Shown piece after piece: positions 17,307-27,045 of a DNA stretch of 64,000 nt. The notes under the pieces were generated by a model. It was not told the origin of the DNA, ran no database searches, and saw only the letters and a list, made by a program, of their open reading frames with translations. Positions within the stretch are counted from its first letter, which is position 1, and every line of letters begins with the position of its first letter. The translations under genes were made by a program, and so were the position numbers. This DNA comes from Pseudomonadaceae bacterium SI-3. GTDB lineage: Bacteria; Pseudomonadota; Gammaproteobacteria; Pseudomonadales; Pseudomonadaceae. The stretch is taken from contig CP026511.1 in the NCBI GenBank assembly GCA_004010935.1, positions 930,001 through 994,000 on the forward strand, read 5' to 3'.

Positions 17307-18921
17307 GGCCGATTCTGTTGAAAAAGTAGGTTTAGCGGCAGCAAGGCGGTCGGATGTACCTGCTGTCGAAATGGCTGCAAGCCACTTCAAGTTGCCTTCC
17401 GGCGTTTCACTGAGCGTCCTTGCTCCGGTTTAAGGGTTAATTTGAGGGTTTCTGCTCGTAGCAGGCGTACCTATCCCGTCAGCGGTGGCCCTTGAGGCAA
17501 AAGCTTGGCCATGCGGCGCAGGTTCTGCACCATCGCAGCTAAGGTGAATTCGTCAGTGGCACCCGTTAGGCCACGCAGTCGTAAACGGTCGAGTTTCATG
17601 ATCCGTTTGAGGTGGGCGAAAAGCATTTCCACCTTCTTTCGTTCGCAGCGAGAGACGAGGTATTCCGGTGTCTTGGCGATGCGTCGAGCCACGTCGCGGG
17701 AAGACTCATGGATGCTGCGGACGATCTTCCGATTCGGCGTGTTGGGGCAGCATTTCGCTTTCAACGAGCAGGTGGCGCAGTCGGTTTGGCTGGAGCGGTA
17801 AATGATGGTGTTGGCCTTGGTTACCCGCGATCTTTGCTGAGTGAAGGCACGCCATTCACTGCGTAGCGGTTTGCCGGCTGGGCAGCGATATTCATTGGCT
17901 TCCTGATTCCAGTGGAAGTCGTTACTGGAGAGGCTGTCGTCCTTGCGCTCGGTCTTGTCCCACACCGGCACATGCGGCTCGATGTCCTTTTCTTCTACCA
18001 TCCAGGCCAGCATCGGGGCGGTGCCATAAGCGGTATCGCCGATAAGGCGTTCCGGCGTGAGATCGAAATGCGCTTCGACACGCTCGACCATCGTCCTGGT
18101 CGAGTCGACTTCGGCGGTACGGTGCGCCGGGGTAGCTTCCACGTCCATGATCACACCGTGCTCAGTGTCGATCAGGTAATTCGTGGAGTAGGCAAAAAAG
18201 GCCGGGCCACCTGGCGCTGCTGTCCAACGGGACTGAGGGTCTGTGAGCGAAATTTTCTTGGGAAGAGCCTCAGCCAGCGCCTCTTCATCAAGGGCTTCGA
18301 GGTACTCACGCACTGCTCGGCTGCTGAGCTTTGGGTCGTTCCAATCGACCTGATCTCCCGCCACCCCACGTTGCCGGCTGGCATCCGCCTTAATGATGCT
18401 GGCGTCGACGGCGAAACCTTCACCCTTGACTAGGCCGGCTGCCATGCAGCGCCGCAGCACCTCATTGAATAACCAGCGGAATAGATCGCTGTCACGAAAA
18501 CGCCCATGGCGATTCTTCGAGAAGGTCGAGTGATTGGGTACTTCGTCTTCCAGACCCAGCCGGCAGAACCAGCGATAGGCCAGGTTCAGGTGCACCTCTT
18601 CGCACAATCGCCGCTCGGAACGAATGCCATAGCAGTAGCCGACGACCAGCATGCGCACCATCAACTCCGGGTCAATCGAGGGGCGCCCGATGGGGCTATA
18701 GAAATCCGCCAGGTAGGCACGCAGATCACTGAGATCCAGGCACTGGTCGATGCTTCGCAGGAGATGTTGGGCCGGGACGTGATCTTCCAGATTGAACGAG
18801 TAGAACAGGCGCTGCTGTCCTCCCGGTAACTGTCCCATCATGCTGTTCGCCTCCACGCCCGCTGACAAAGCAATTTTGCCAACGGCATGGGGAGGTCGCT
18901 ACTTTTTCAACAGAATCGGCC
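17307..18921 (-). mobile_element. IS1182-family insertion sequence, copy 1
   Basis: A 1615-base element bounded by perfect 23-base inverted repeats (17307-17329 and 18899-18921) that start GGCCGATTCTGTTG. It encodes one transposase. The outermost GGCC may instead be a 4-base target duplication, since the flanks reconstitute a CTTTTGGCCGATTnCTGCC motif when one GGCC is kept. A second copy of the same length is at 60510-62124. Confidence 0.9.
17471..18841 (-). CDS. IS1182-family transposase
   Basis: The ATG at 18841 has a GGAGG eight bases upstream, better than a TTG at 18868. The 456-residue protein has the DUF772 N-terminal helix-rich domain (RSIDQCLDLSDLR region) and a DDE-type catalytic domain, including DAYGxAP-like text (GDTAYGTAPML) and a cysteine cluster (CATCSLKAKCC). 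It differs from the second copy by a scatter of substitutions, so the two copies are not a recent duplication of each other. Confidence 0.9.
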   Translation of the reverse strand: MMGQLPGGQQRLFYSFNLEDHVPAQHLLRSIDQCLDLSDLRAYLADFYSPIGRPSIDPELMVRMLVVGYCYGIRSERRLCEEVHLNLAYRWFCRLGLEDEVPNHSTFSKNRHGRFRDSDLFRWLFNEVLRRCMAAGLVKGEGFAVDASIIKADASRQRGVAGDQVDWNDPKLSSRAVREYLEALDEEALAEALPKKISLTDPQSRWTAAPGGPAFFAYSTNYLIDTEHGVIMDVEATPAHRTAEVDSTRTMVERVEAHFDLTPERLIGDTAYGTAPMLAWMVEEKDIEPHVPVWDKTERKDDSLSSNDFHWNQEANEYRCPAGKPLRSEWRAFTQQRSRVTKANTIIYRSSQTDCATCSLKAKCCPNTPNRKIVRSIHESSRDVARRIAKTPEYLVSRCERKKVEMLFAHLKRIMKLDRLRLRGLTGATDEFTLAAMVQNLRRMAKLLPQGPPLTG

Positions 18922-18952
18922 AAAAGCGGACGATTGCTGGCAGGTATTCAAG

Positions 18953-19867
18953 CTATGTCCCCAGGCCCTGGGGAAATAGCTTGGGGTTTGAGAAAGCCTG
19001 CTTAAGGTGGTCGTACACCAATCGCACCCGCTTCGATACAGGACCCTGCTGCGGGCGGTATATGAACAGATCCCATGGTGCTGGAGCGTGATCAGCCAAA
19101 ACGGCAACCAGCTTTCCTGACCGCAGATGAGGCTCAGCCAGATAGGCAGGAATTTGGCCAAAACACATGCCTGCCAGGGTGGCTTCCAATTCCGTATCTG
19201 GATCATCACAGATAAGCGCTGGCTGCCTGGGCGCGAACGTTTGCCCGTCGGCAAATAGCCAAGGCCAAGGGCGGCCATTTTTCCGGTCGATCAGGACTGA
19301 AAGTGGCAGCTTAGCTAAGGCATCCAAAGATTTAGGTGGTGTCTTTTGGCCTATGAGAGACGGGCACGCGACAACGTAAAACGGCACGGGAGCTAAGGCA
19401 CGTGCAACGTAGCGCCGGTCGCGAATAACCCCCACCCGGATACCAATATCGATATGCGCTTCAACGGCATCAGTCATCTGATCTTCCAAGCGGAGATCGA
19501 ATTGCAGGTCAGGATGTGCAGCGGCCAGGGGCTGAAGAAACGGTATTAGGAAGCGCCTGCCAATAGCATGTGGAGCCGTAATCCCCACCTTACCTGACAG
19601 CTCAGGCTCCGTCCTGTGCGACCGGAATAGCGTATCGAAATGATCCAGAGCTGACATGGCATCTTTGGCGTAATCCTGACCGAAAGCAGTGATGCTCACC
19701 TGGCGGGTATTGCGGTGGAACAGTGATTCGCCAAGCTCAGTTTCCAGGGCTTGAATGGCTCGAGTCACCCCTTGTGGGGAGATGCCTAATCGAGTTGCCG
19801 CTTCGCGGAAGCTACCTGCCTCTGCTGCTGTGCAAAAAATCCTAACCATCTCCATGCGGTTAAGCAT
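18953..19867 (-). CDS. LysR-family regulator, copy 1
   Basis: A 304-residue LysR protein with an N-terminal winged helix (about 5-60; SFREAATRLGISPQGVTRAI) and a two-lobed effector domain. It is divergent from the SDR gene and probably controls it. The start at 19867 matches copy 2. Relative to copy 2 six residues differ. The ribosome binding region here is a run of nine G on the coding strand in place of GAGAGGGG, which could change translation. Confidence 0.88.
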   Translation of the reverse strand: MLNRMEMVRIFCTAAEAGSFREAATRLGISPQGVTRAIQALETELGESLFHRNTRQVSITAFGQDYAKDAMSALDHFDTLFRSHRTEPELSGKVGITAPHAIGRRFLIPFLQPLAAAHPDLQFDLRLEDQMTDAVEAHIDIGIRVGVIRDRRYVARALAPVPFYVVACPSLIGQKTPPKSLDALAKLPLSVLIDRKNGRPWPWLFADGQTFAPRQPALICDDPDTELEATLAGMCFGQIPAYLAEPHLRSGKLVAVLADHAPAPWDLFIYRPQQGPVSKRVRLVYDHLKQAFSNPKLFPQGLGT

Positions 19868-19884
19868 GTTGCCCCCCCCCATTT

Positions 19885-19901
19885 ATTCCATTTTCAGGAA
19901 T
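19885..19901. promoter_or_regulatory. Candidate LysR operator between divergent genes
   Basis: ATTCC-N7-GGAAT forms a dyad with the T-N11-A spacing typical of LysR sites. It sits between the LysR and SDR genes and is preserved in the inverted copy near 51180-51197. Confidence 0.5.
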
Positions 19902-20012
19902 AGTATAATCCAATCATTTCCATTTATTGAGATCAATCATGGGTCTAAAGTTTGCGCACTGCCAGGTTAACCAGCCATGGCGAAGTACAAACCCGCCGAT
20001 GAGGTTCTCAGC

Positions 20013-20756
20013 ATGAGCAATAACATTTCTGGAAAAGTTGTCGTTATCACCGGTGCCAGTAGCGGCCTGGGTGAGGTTACTGCACGCCACCTTGCTGCGC
20101 TTGGCGCTCGCGTAGTGCTGGCTGCACGTCGCAAAGATAAACTCGACGCATTGGTGGCTGAGCTGACCAATGCAGGTGGTCAGGCAATCGCGTATCAGAC
20201 CGATGTTACCTCTCAGGAAGAGGTCAAAACGCTCATTCAAGGTGCCGTGGACACCTACGGTCGCATTGATGTACTGGTCAACAATGCCGGACTGATGGCG
20301 ATTGCACCGCTCAGCGATGCTCGCACTGACGAGTGGGATCGCATGATCGATATCAACATCAAGGGTCTGCTGTACGGAGTCGCGGCTGCATTGCCAGTCT
20401 TCCAGAAACAAAACAGTGGTCACTTCATCAACATCGCATCGGTTGCAGGCCTGAAGGTGTTTAGCCCAGGTGGCACCGTGTACAGCGGCACCAAGTTTGC
20501 TGTGCGGGCTATCTCCGAAGGACTGCGTCACGAAGTCGGTGGCAGCATCCGCACCACGACTATCGAACCGGGCGCCGTGGACTCCGAACTGAAATTCGGC
20601 AGCACCCACCAACAGAGCCGCGATTTCGTGGTGGACTTCTACAAGCATGCAATTCCCGCCGAATCGGTCGCTCGAGCTATCGCCTTCGCAATTGAGCAGC
20701 CTGCTGACGTGGATATTAACGAGATCGTTCTGCGCCCAACCGTGCAGGAATTCTAA
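20013..20756 (+). CDS. Short-chain dehydrogenase/reductase, copy 1
   Basis: A 247-residue classical SDR: cofactor motif TGASSGLG near residue 13, NNAG near 90, catalytic serine region and YSGTK (Tyr/Lys pair). The start at 20013 follows GAGG eight bases upstream; an ATG at 19977 would add 12 residues without a ribosome binding site. The product is identical to the copy at 50325-51068. The LysR neighbour suggests induction by a reactive carbonyl or quinone, but the substrate is unknown. Confidence 0.9.
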   Translation: MSNNISGKVVVITGASSGLGEVTARHLAALGARVVLAARRKDKLDALVAELTNAGGQAIAYQTDVTSQEEVKTLIQGAVDTYGRIDVLVNNAGLMAIAPLSDARTDEWDRMIDINIKGLLYGVAAALPVFQKQNSGHFINIASVAGLKVFSPGGTVYSGTKFAVRAISEGLRHEVGGSIRTTTIEPGAVDSELKFGSTHQQSRDFVVDFYKHAIPAESVARAIAFAIEQPADVDINEIVLRPTVQEF

Positions 20757-20816
20757 TGAGTTGAGGGCCTGTCTCTTCGGCGTCAGGCCCCGCTTATCTG
20801 GAGTGAAAAGCGGTGA

Positions 20817-21041
20817 GTGCCACATGGCCCGGAAGAAAAGAAGCAAGCGCTCGATGCAGGTGCTGAATGCCCTGCAATTCTTCAGCAGCTTGCAGCTGTT
20901 CGTGGGGCTGACAACGGATTGATGGCAACGGTTATGGAGAGCTATCTACGGGAAGAGTTTCCCAGTAGCGAAATCAGGAGCGATTCGCAGAACAAGTCCA
21001 TTGACGAGACCATCTCCATCGTCCGCTCCTACCTGCGGTAG
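20817..21041 (+). CDS. frmR: FrmR-type formaldehyde-sensing repressor with internal deletion
   Basis: The frame starts at GTG and encodes 74 residues. The start (M)PHGPEEKK and the remainder (AECPAILQQLAAVRGADNGLM, then a C-terminal SIDETISIVRSYLR) match FrmR/RcnR-type repressors of about 91 residues. About 17-20 residues between EEKKQAL and DAGAEC are missing, namely the first DNA-binding helix rich in arginine. The sensing Pro2 and the AEC cysteine remain. It lies directly upstream of frmA, the usual FrmR target. Loss of the helix should abolish repression, making frmA constitutive (inference). The upstream inverted duplication ends exactly at this start. Confidence 0.7.
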   Translation: MPHGPEEKKQALDAGAECPAILQQLAAVRGADNGLMATVMESYLREEFPSSEIRSDSQNKSIDETISIVRSYLR

Positions 21042-21076
21042 AGGCACCAGGGTGCCCTCGGTGAGGGAAAATTTAG

Positions 21077-22210
<1,134 letters not shown>

Positions 22211-22253
22211 TCGCCCACTACCCATTCAACGCCAACCACCAAGGAAATTAATC

Positions 22254-22652
22254 ATGTCCACTCCTGTCATTTCTGGCGATGGCATCTTTTCGCACATCTT
22301 TATCGGCGCTGCCGACCTTCAGAAGTCGGTCGCGTTCTACGCCGCCGCTCTGGGTGCTCTTGGCATCAAGAACCTCGGTCCTTTCAACAACGGATGGGTA
22401 CTTTTCGGTCGCGAAAAGCCGGCTTTCATCATCGCCCGCCCGGGCAATGGTGAAGCGCCTTCCAGCAACGGCGTGACGATCGGCTTTGCGGCCGCCACTC
22501 CCGCTGAAGTGGATGCCTTCCACGCCGCCGGCCTTGCCGCAGGCGGCACTGACGAGGGCCAACCTGGCGCACGTGGTCACCTGCCGGGTGCCTATGCTGC
22601 CTACCTGCGTGATCCGGCGGGCAACAAGGTCTGCTCGTACACCTTCGTCTGA
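22254..22652 (+). CDS. VOC-family (glyoxalase-like) protein
   Basis: A 132-residue single-unit vicinal-oxygen-chelate protein: FSHIFIGAADLQKSVAFY at the N-terminus, GFAAATPAEVDAFHAAG midway and RDPAGNKVCSYTFV at the end. It lies 43 bases after frmA with its own ribosome binding site and ahead of a strong terminator, so it probably shares the frm transcript. The likely role is handling of glutathione or aldehyde adducts; the substrate is not known. Confidence 0.85.
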   Translation: MSTPVISGDGIFSHIFIGAADLQKSVAFYAAALGALGIKNLGPFNNGWVLFGREKPAFIIARPGNGEAPSSNGVTIGFAAATPAEVDAFHAAGLAAGGTDEGQPGARGHLPGAYAAYLRDPAGNKVCSYTFV

Positions 22653-22757
22653 AAGCAAGGAAGCTGAGAGCGTTCTGACAGGGTCAGCACAAGCCTCTAT
22701 TATACGGCGAGCCTGTTAGACGGACTGCGTAACGCGGTGCATGCTCATGAAGATCGG

Positions 22758-22800
22758 CCCGCAGCCATGTGTGAAACGCATGGCTGCGGGCATTTGTTTT
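22758..22800 (+). terminator. Rho-independent terminator after frmA-VOC
   Basis: CCCGCAGCCAT (22758-22768) pairs perfectly with ATGGCTGCGGG (22780-22790) over an 11-base loop and is followed by CATTTGTTTT. Confidence 0.88.
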
Positions 22801-22837
22801 GAAGCGTGCTTTTCAACCAATGAGAAATGAGGTCGTT

Positions 22838-24172
22838 ATGAAAGAGCCGGCCAATATCAATACGACGACCGTACAACCCACCCCAACCGCCACCGTGTAC
22901 GGCATGCCGGCTTATGCCGATCGTGCTGCAGCCGTGGGTGAAGTGCATGCGCGCCCGCATCTGTTGCTTGAGGCCCCCCGCGGTATATTGCAGCTCGCTT
23001 TCATGACCGAAGGTGACCAGACCAGGGATCAGATGGCGATGAGCGAGTTGTCTCATCGCTTCGGCGTTGCCGAGCCCGACCACGCTACGCCGCTACACGG
23101 CATGACATGGGATGAGGGAGACCTTCACTGTGAAAAGCACACCGAGTTCTCTACGTATCTCTGGTGCGCTTCGCTGGATTCCAAGACGGGAGAGCCTTGC
23201 GGAGAAAATCCCTTCAAACATGGATTTGTTCCTCCGGGCCCGGTCATATCCGGCATCCGCTTGAGACTTCTTCCGTGGATACCAGAAACGGAGAAGGAGG
23301 CTGATCGCTTCGATCCTGCCAGCCTGTGCTACTCGTTGGTAGAGAACGGCTCTGCCGCCATCTTGACCGACTTCCGACAGGATGAGGATGGCCTGACGCA
23401 GATCCTCATCCTTGCTCGTGATTTGACCCCGGCGCGGGCAGGTGCGCTGGCTCAACTTCTATTGGAGATCGAGACGTACCGTACCTTGGCGTTGCTGTCT
23501 CTGCCGTTGACGCGATCGATGACGTCGGAGCTGCGACACATGGAGTCGCGCCTTGCTGCGATCACTGACGAGATGTGTACGAATTTGGTAGAACGCCGCG
23601 ATAGCGACGTGCTGCTTTCCGAATTGACAGGTCTGGCCGCCGAACTGGAAGCTGGCGTCGCGGCAAATCTCTATCGCTTCGGCGCCAGCCGTGCCTACTA
23701 CGAGATCGTCGAGGAAAGGCTGGCTGCGCTTTCAGAAGTGGCCGTATCCGGATACAGCACCTGGGCGGATTTCCTGCAGCGTCGCATCGCTCCAGCCATG
23801 CGGGAGTGCCAATCCGTAAAGGAGCGCCAGGCCAAGCTCTCCGACAAACTGACCCGAGCCATCGCGTTGCTGCGTTCGTGGATCGACGTCGAACTTGAAC
23901 GCCAGAACCGCGATCTGCTGGCTTCGATGAACAACCGGGCCAAGTTGCAATTGCGCCTTCAGCAAACCGTCGAAGGCCTGTCGGTCGCGGCAATTTCTTA
24001 TTACGTCGTGAGTCTTCTCGGCTACCTGCTCAAGGGCATTCCGATCGTTCACGACAGCGTGGCGCCGGTGATGGCGGTTCTGGTACCTGCGGTGATGCTG
24101 ACGATCTGGTGGATCGTCCGCAGGATAAGACACGCCCACAGCGACACGGCGGCGGAAGAGAAATCTTCCTGA
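22838..24172 (+). CDS. DUF3422-family membrane protein
   Basis: The 444-residue protein has the DUF3422 signature near the start (AAVGEVHARPH), a long soluble region with helical coiled segments (about 215-360) and two C-terminal membrane helices (about 375-430). GAGG five bases before 22838 supports this start over upstream TTG/ATG codons. The function of DUF3422 proteins is unknown to me. Here it follows the frm genes, after a terminator, and precedes the first copy of the start-module repeat, so it may be one cassette of the resistance island. Confidence 0.8.
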   Translation: MKEPANINTTTVQPTPTATVYGMPAYADRAAAVGEVHARPHLLLEAPRGILQLAFMTEGDQTRDQMAMSELSHRFGVAEPDHATPLHGMTWDEGDLHCEKHTEFSTYLWCASLDSKTGEPCGENPFKHGFVPPGPVISGIRLRLLPWIPETEKEADRFDPASLCYSLVENGSAAILTDFRQDEDGLTQILILARDLTPARAGALAQLLLEIETYRTLALLSLPLTRSMTSELRHMESRLAAITDEMCTNLVERRDSDVLLSELTGLAAELEAGVAANLYRFGASRAYYEIVEERLAALSEVAVSGYSTWADFLQRRIAPAMRECQSVKERQAKLSDKLTRAIALLRSWIDVELERQNRDLLASMNNRAKLQLRLQQTVEGLSVAAISYYVVSLLGYLLKGIPIVHDSVAPVMAVLVPAVMLTIWWIVRRIRHAHSDTAAEEKSS

Positions 24173-24230
24173 CGAGCTGCCGTCCTGGCGCGCGATAGCT
24201 GCGCCGTCCGTTTGAACAGAGGAGAACAAC

Positions 24231-24276
24231 ATGCCAAGCAATTCTTTCGGTGAATCCTCTTGTACCGCTGCGGCCT
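24231..24276 (+). repeat. Start-module repeat, copy A
   Basis: These 46 bases begin at an ATG and encode M-P-S-N-S-F-G-E-S-S-C-T-A-A-A. They are almost identical to 31335-31380, where the same segment starts the UvrA-like gene. Here the frame is lost at once because an IS5-type transposase remnant follows, so copy A probably marks a third gene whose body was replaced. Confidence 0.75.
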
Positions 24277-24470
24277 GCATTGAAGCGTTTGTAGACCTTA
24301 TTCCAGTAGCCAAACGCCTTGGGCAGGTCTCTCCAGGGACATCCCGTGCGCATGCGGTACAGCATGCCCTCCACGGTCATTCGTAGATCACGCTTGTTGT
24401 AGATGGCCTTGTGCAGCAGAATTTCCCGCAGCTTCGACCAATGCTCATCGCTGAGCAGTAATCGGGGCAT
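24276..24470 (-). pseudogene. IS5-family transposase, N-terminal 65 codons
   Basis: MPRLLLSDEHWSKLREILL, then MTVEGMLYRMRTGCPWRDLP and WNKVYKRFNA, is the N-terminal region of IS5/IS1031-type transposases. The match stops at residue 65 exactly where copy A of the start module begins. The element is cut off and cannot be active. Confidence 0.8.
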
Positions 24471-24674
24471 TGCAAGCTCGTATCGATGTTGGGTCAGAGC
24501 TTCAACGATACGGGCTTGCTCTTATAGATCAATGGGTTAGCGCGAAATGGCAACAGACCCTAGCAAACCAGTTCAAATAACGTGGCGCAGTAGTTTTATC
24601 AGGTCCAAATGCGCCGTTTGGCCTGCGTCAGTTTCCCGGTGGTCTCCAGCCGTACATACACCAAACGCCTCTGG
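24471..24674. other. Residual IS5 flank, no gene
   Basis: About 200 bases with a 7-base inverted repeat (CGTATCG and CGATACG around 24480-24513). Nothing else is recognised. Confidence 0.3.
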
Positions 24675-25637
24675 TCATCCACCGCGTCGCAACTCCCTGA
24701 CACCCCGGCCCAGCTTGCGGCGCAACAGGGCCCGCAGGGTCACCCCATCCGAGTACCCGACCTGTGCGGCGACCTGGTCGACGCTCGCGTTTCCGGTGCG
24801 CAAGAGATGGACGGCATGCTCCACGCGCAGGTCCTGGAAATACGACAGCGGCGTCTTGCCCAAAACGCTTTGCAGCCGCCGCGCCAAGGTGCGCTCGCTT
24901 GTGCCCGCGGCGCAGGCCGCTTCGGCCAGCGAGAACCCCTTCGCGAGCCGACGTCTGGCCCAGCATTCGAAGCGCTCCACCATCGGGTCGGCATGCGCAA
25001 GGTGGTCGGGAATCACGAACTCGGCTTGCGAACTGCGTGCCTCGACCAGCAGATAGCGTGCTACTAGGGCCGCCAGCGCCGGACTGCGCCCCCGGATGAT
25101 GCGCAAGGCCAGGTCGACGTGGGCCAAAGCGGCACCCGCGGTAGTGAAGCGTGTCGAGTTCACGATCATGCGTGACTCGTCCAGCGTGACGTTCGGATAG
25201 CGCTGCCGAAACATCGGCCCCAGCCACCATGACGTCGTCGCACGATGCCCATCAAGCAGGCCACTCTCTGCAAGCAAGAAACTACCGGAGCAGGCGGCAC
25301 CAAGGTGCGCGCCAGCGGTGGACCACTGCTGTAGCACGGCGACCGCATCGGGCACGTCGGGGCGTGTGAGCCGAGCCGAGAGCGTGTCAGGCATCTTTTC
25401 ACCAAACGCGGGCACGAGCACGACGTCTGGTTCCGGCACACCACGCGCAGTGACCACGGGGACCGTCAAGCCTTGCGCAGTTCGGATGCGACGCCGCACG
25501 CCCACCAGCGTGAGCTCTATGTGCGCGGGAGCCTGTGGCAGCGAGCCCGACATCGCATTGGCCAAGCCCACTGTGTCGGTGAGCGCCGCAAGCCCCAGAT
25601 CAAACACGCCATCACAAACAAGGATGTGGATTTTCAT
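24675..25637 (-). CDS. GlxA-type AraC-family regulator
   Basis: The 320-residue protein has an N-terminal DJ-1/PfpI-like amidotransferase fold (starting KIHILVCDGVFDLGL, with a GAACSGSFLLAESGLL elbow carrying the nucleophile-position cysteine) and a C-terminal AraC double helix-turn-helix (about 225-315; GFSLAEAACAAGTSERTLAR). The start at 25637 is chosen because the fold begins there. It is divergent from the quinol monooxygenase-like gene at 25752, its likely target. AT-rich inverted segments around 25640-25670 may be its operator. Confidence 0.87.
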   Translation of the reverse strand: MKIHILVCDGVFDLGLAALTDTVGLANAMSGSLPQAPAHIELTLVGVRRRIRTAQGLTVPVVTARGVPEPDVVLVPAFGEKMPDTLSARLTRPDVPDAVAVLQQWSTAGAHLGAACSGSFLLAESGLLDGHRATTSWWLGPMFRQRYPNVTLDESRMIVNSTRFTTAGAALAHVDLALRIIRGRSPALAALVARYLLVEARSSQAEFVIPDHLAHADPMVERFECWARRRLAKGFSLAEAACAAGTSERTLARRLQSVLGKTPLSYFQDLRVEHAVHLLRTGNASVDQVAAQVGYSDGVTLRALLRRKLGRGVRELRRGG

Positions 25638-25751
25638 GGCAACAATGATATCAATGTTGTCATTATTGTCTATAGAGATGGCTGTCATGAAGACTTAGAC
25701 TGCAGGCTCGTCGATCCATTCATCTAACCCAGTTACCCAAAGGATTACAGT

Positions 25752-26054
25752 ATGACCAAGCTCGCCCTGTTTGTTCGCCTCGAAGCCAAACCCGGCCAGG
25801 AGGCTGCGCTTGCCGACTTCCTGGCCAGCGCACTGCCGCTCGCCAACGCCGAGTCCGGCACCACTGCCTGGTTCGCATTGAAGTTTGGCCCTTCGACGTT
25901 CGGTGTGTTCGATGCCTTTGCCGATGAGGCAGGTCGCCAAGCACATCTGAACGGCCAGATCGCCGCGGCCTTGATGGCCAACGCCGCGACCTTGCTCAGT
26001 TCTCCGCCCAATATCGAGAAGGTCGAACTGCTTGCAGCCAAACTGCCTGCATGA
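25752..26054 (+). CDS. Antibiotic-biosynthesis-monooxygenase (ABM) fold protein
   Basis: A 100-residue protein with the dimeric ABM/YgiN pattern: LALFVRLEAKPGQEAALADFL, a central TTAWFALKFGPSTFGVFDAF and EKVELLAAKLPA at the end. Such proteins oxidise quinols or anthracene-like polyphenols without cofactor, or simply bind them. Divergent from the GlxA-type regulator. A second ABM protein lies at 47259-47552. Confidence 0.83.
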   Translation: MTKLALFVRLEAKPGQEAALADFLASALPLANAESGTTAWFALKFGPSTFGVFDAFADEAGRQAHLNGQIAAALMANAATLLSSPPNIEKVELLAAKLPA

Positions 26055-26671
26055 CAACCCGGCCTTGACCCAATCAGGTCACGCTGCAGGATGGGGGGCA
26101 CAAGCTCTACGCAGCGATCCCCCCCTCGATTGCACTTGCCCAGGGAGCTACCTTCCACAGCGACGGGGGGCAATATTGCAGCCAGAACTTCCAAGCTGCG
26201 TCAGCAAGCAGGGGCAACATCAGGGCTGGCTGTGATGTTCCGATTCGTCGGGTAGTTATCGAGAAGTACCGACTGTTTGCAACGTGTCGGTACCGAGAGC
26301 CGTCTGGGCGAGCCAGATTTCCGGCCCATTGGAAGTCCGCAGTCCGCAAGCGCGGATCGATCGAGCGATTTGTTGAAAATCAACGACCTAGCACCGGGCC
26401 GTTCGGGCTAGTGAGGGTTTCTGGGGGGGCGTAACGATTCGAACTCCTGCAGGGGCTCGGTGGGGTGGAACCCTGCGCCAAACCTATGTAACTCAGCGCC
26501 TTGCGACCGCTGCAAACTCCTGCGGAAAGGTGCGGAATCCGGGCCTTGATGCCCGCAATCCTACCAGTTCTGCCCTGGTCGGGTCACCAACCGAGCGCAT
26601 CAGACAGGGCGCCAGTTCTATTCCCGTTTGGGAATTGAACCCGCGTCAGCATCCACTCATCCGACGTTCGA
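26055..26671. other. Non-coding region with a tRNA/tmRNA-like T-arm sequence
   Basis: No convincing gene in 617 bases. GGGAATTGAACCCGCGTC at 26630-26647 resembles the reverse complement of a tRNA or tmRNA 3' arm, but no complete cloverleaf can be drawn. It may be an old integration scar. Confidence 0.35.
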
Positions 26672-27034
26672 TCAGGCGGTGACGAACCGCTCCCGAAATG
26701 CTCGCCGGACCTGGTCGTAAGGCACAGGGCTGGTGGCGTGCGGGACCAGCGCGCTTCTGTCGCCGATGAGGTAGTTGATCCGGTAGGTGCAGTTTCCGGA
26801 GGGGTGCAGCATGCCGGCAATCACCCGGTCGGGATTCAGAACCCGCTCCTGGATCAGGCGGTCCAGCACGCTCTGGACCTACGGCCCCAAGCCAACGAAC
26901 ATGGCATCTTTCAGTTCTTCGACTTCCGCCGCGAAGTGCTACAGCAGGTACTTCCTCAGCAAGGGGTGCTTGGTCATATCCGGTGAGCCACGGTAATCGT
27001 CGTCCTTTACGAATACCGGATAGCGCAGACATTG
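26672..27034 (-). pseudogene. Degenerate uracil-DNA-glycosylase-like gene
   Basis: Reading leftward from about 27034, one frame gives YPVFVKDDDYRGSPDMTKHP, then a TAG, HFAAEVEELKDAMFVGLGP, a second TAG, then VQSVLDRLIQERVLNPDRVI and GMLHPSGNCTYRINYL to the stop. FVGLGP-x-V and HPSG resemble the second half of uracil-DNA glycosylase-like proteins. Two stops in an otherwise continuous frame show decay. The family call is tentative. Confidence 0.45.
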
Positions 27035-27045
27035 ATTTTCGTGCG

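Larger units (their letters stand above)
18922..20818. repeat. 1.9-kb inverted duplication, copy 1 (LysR-SDR)
   Basis: This stretch is repeated in opposite orientation at 50264-52160. The encoded SDR is identical and the LysR differs at six residues. Homology starts at the TTTTGGCC motif beside the IS1182 end and stops at the GTG that would start the gene after the SDR. Confidence 0.9.

Noticed and set aside
26630..26647. GGGAATTGAACCCGCGTC as a tRNA gene
   Set aside because: No cloverleaf around it; at most an old integration scar.
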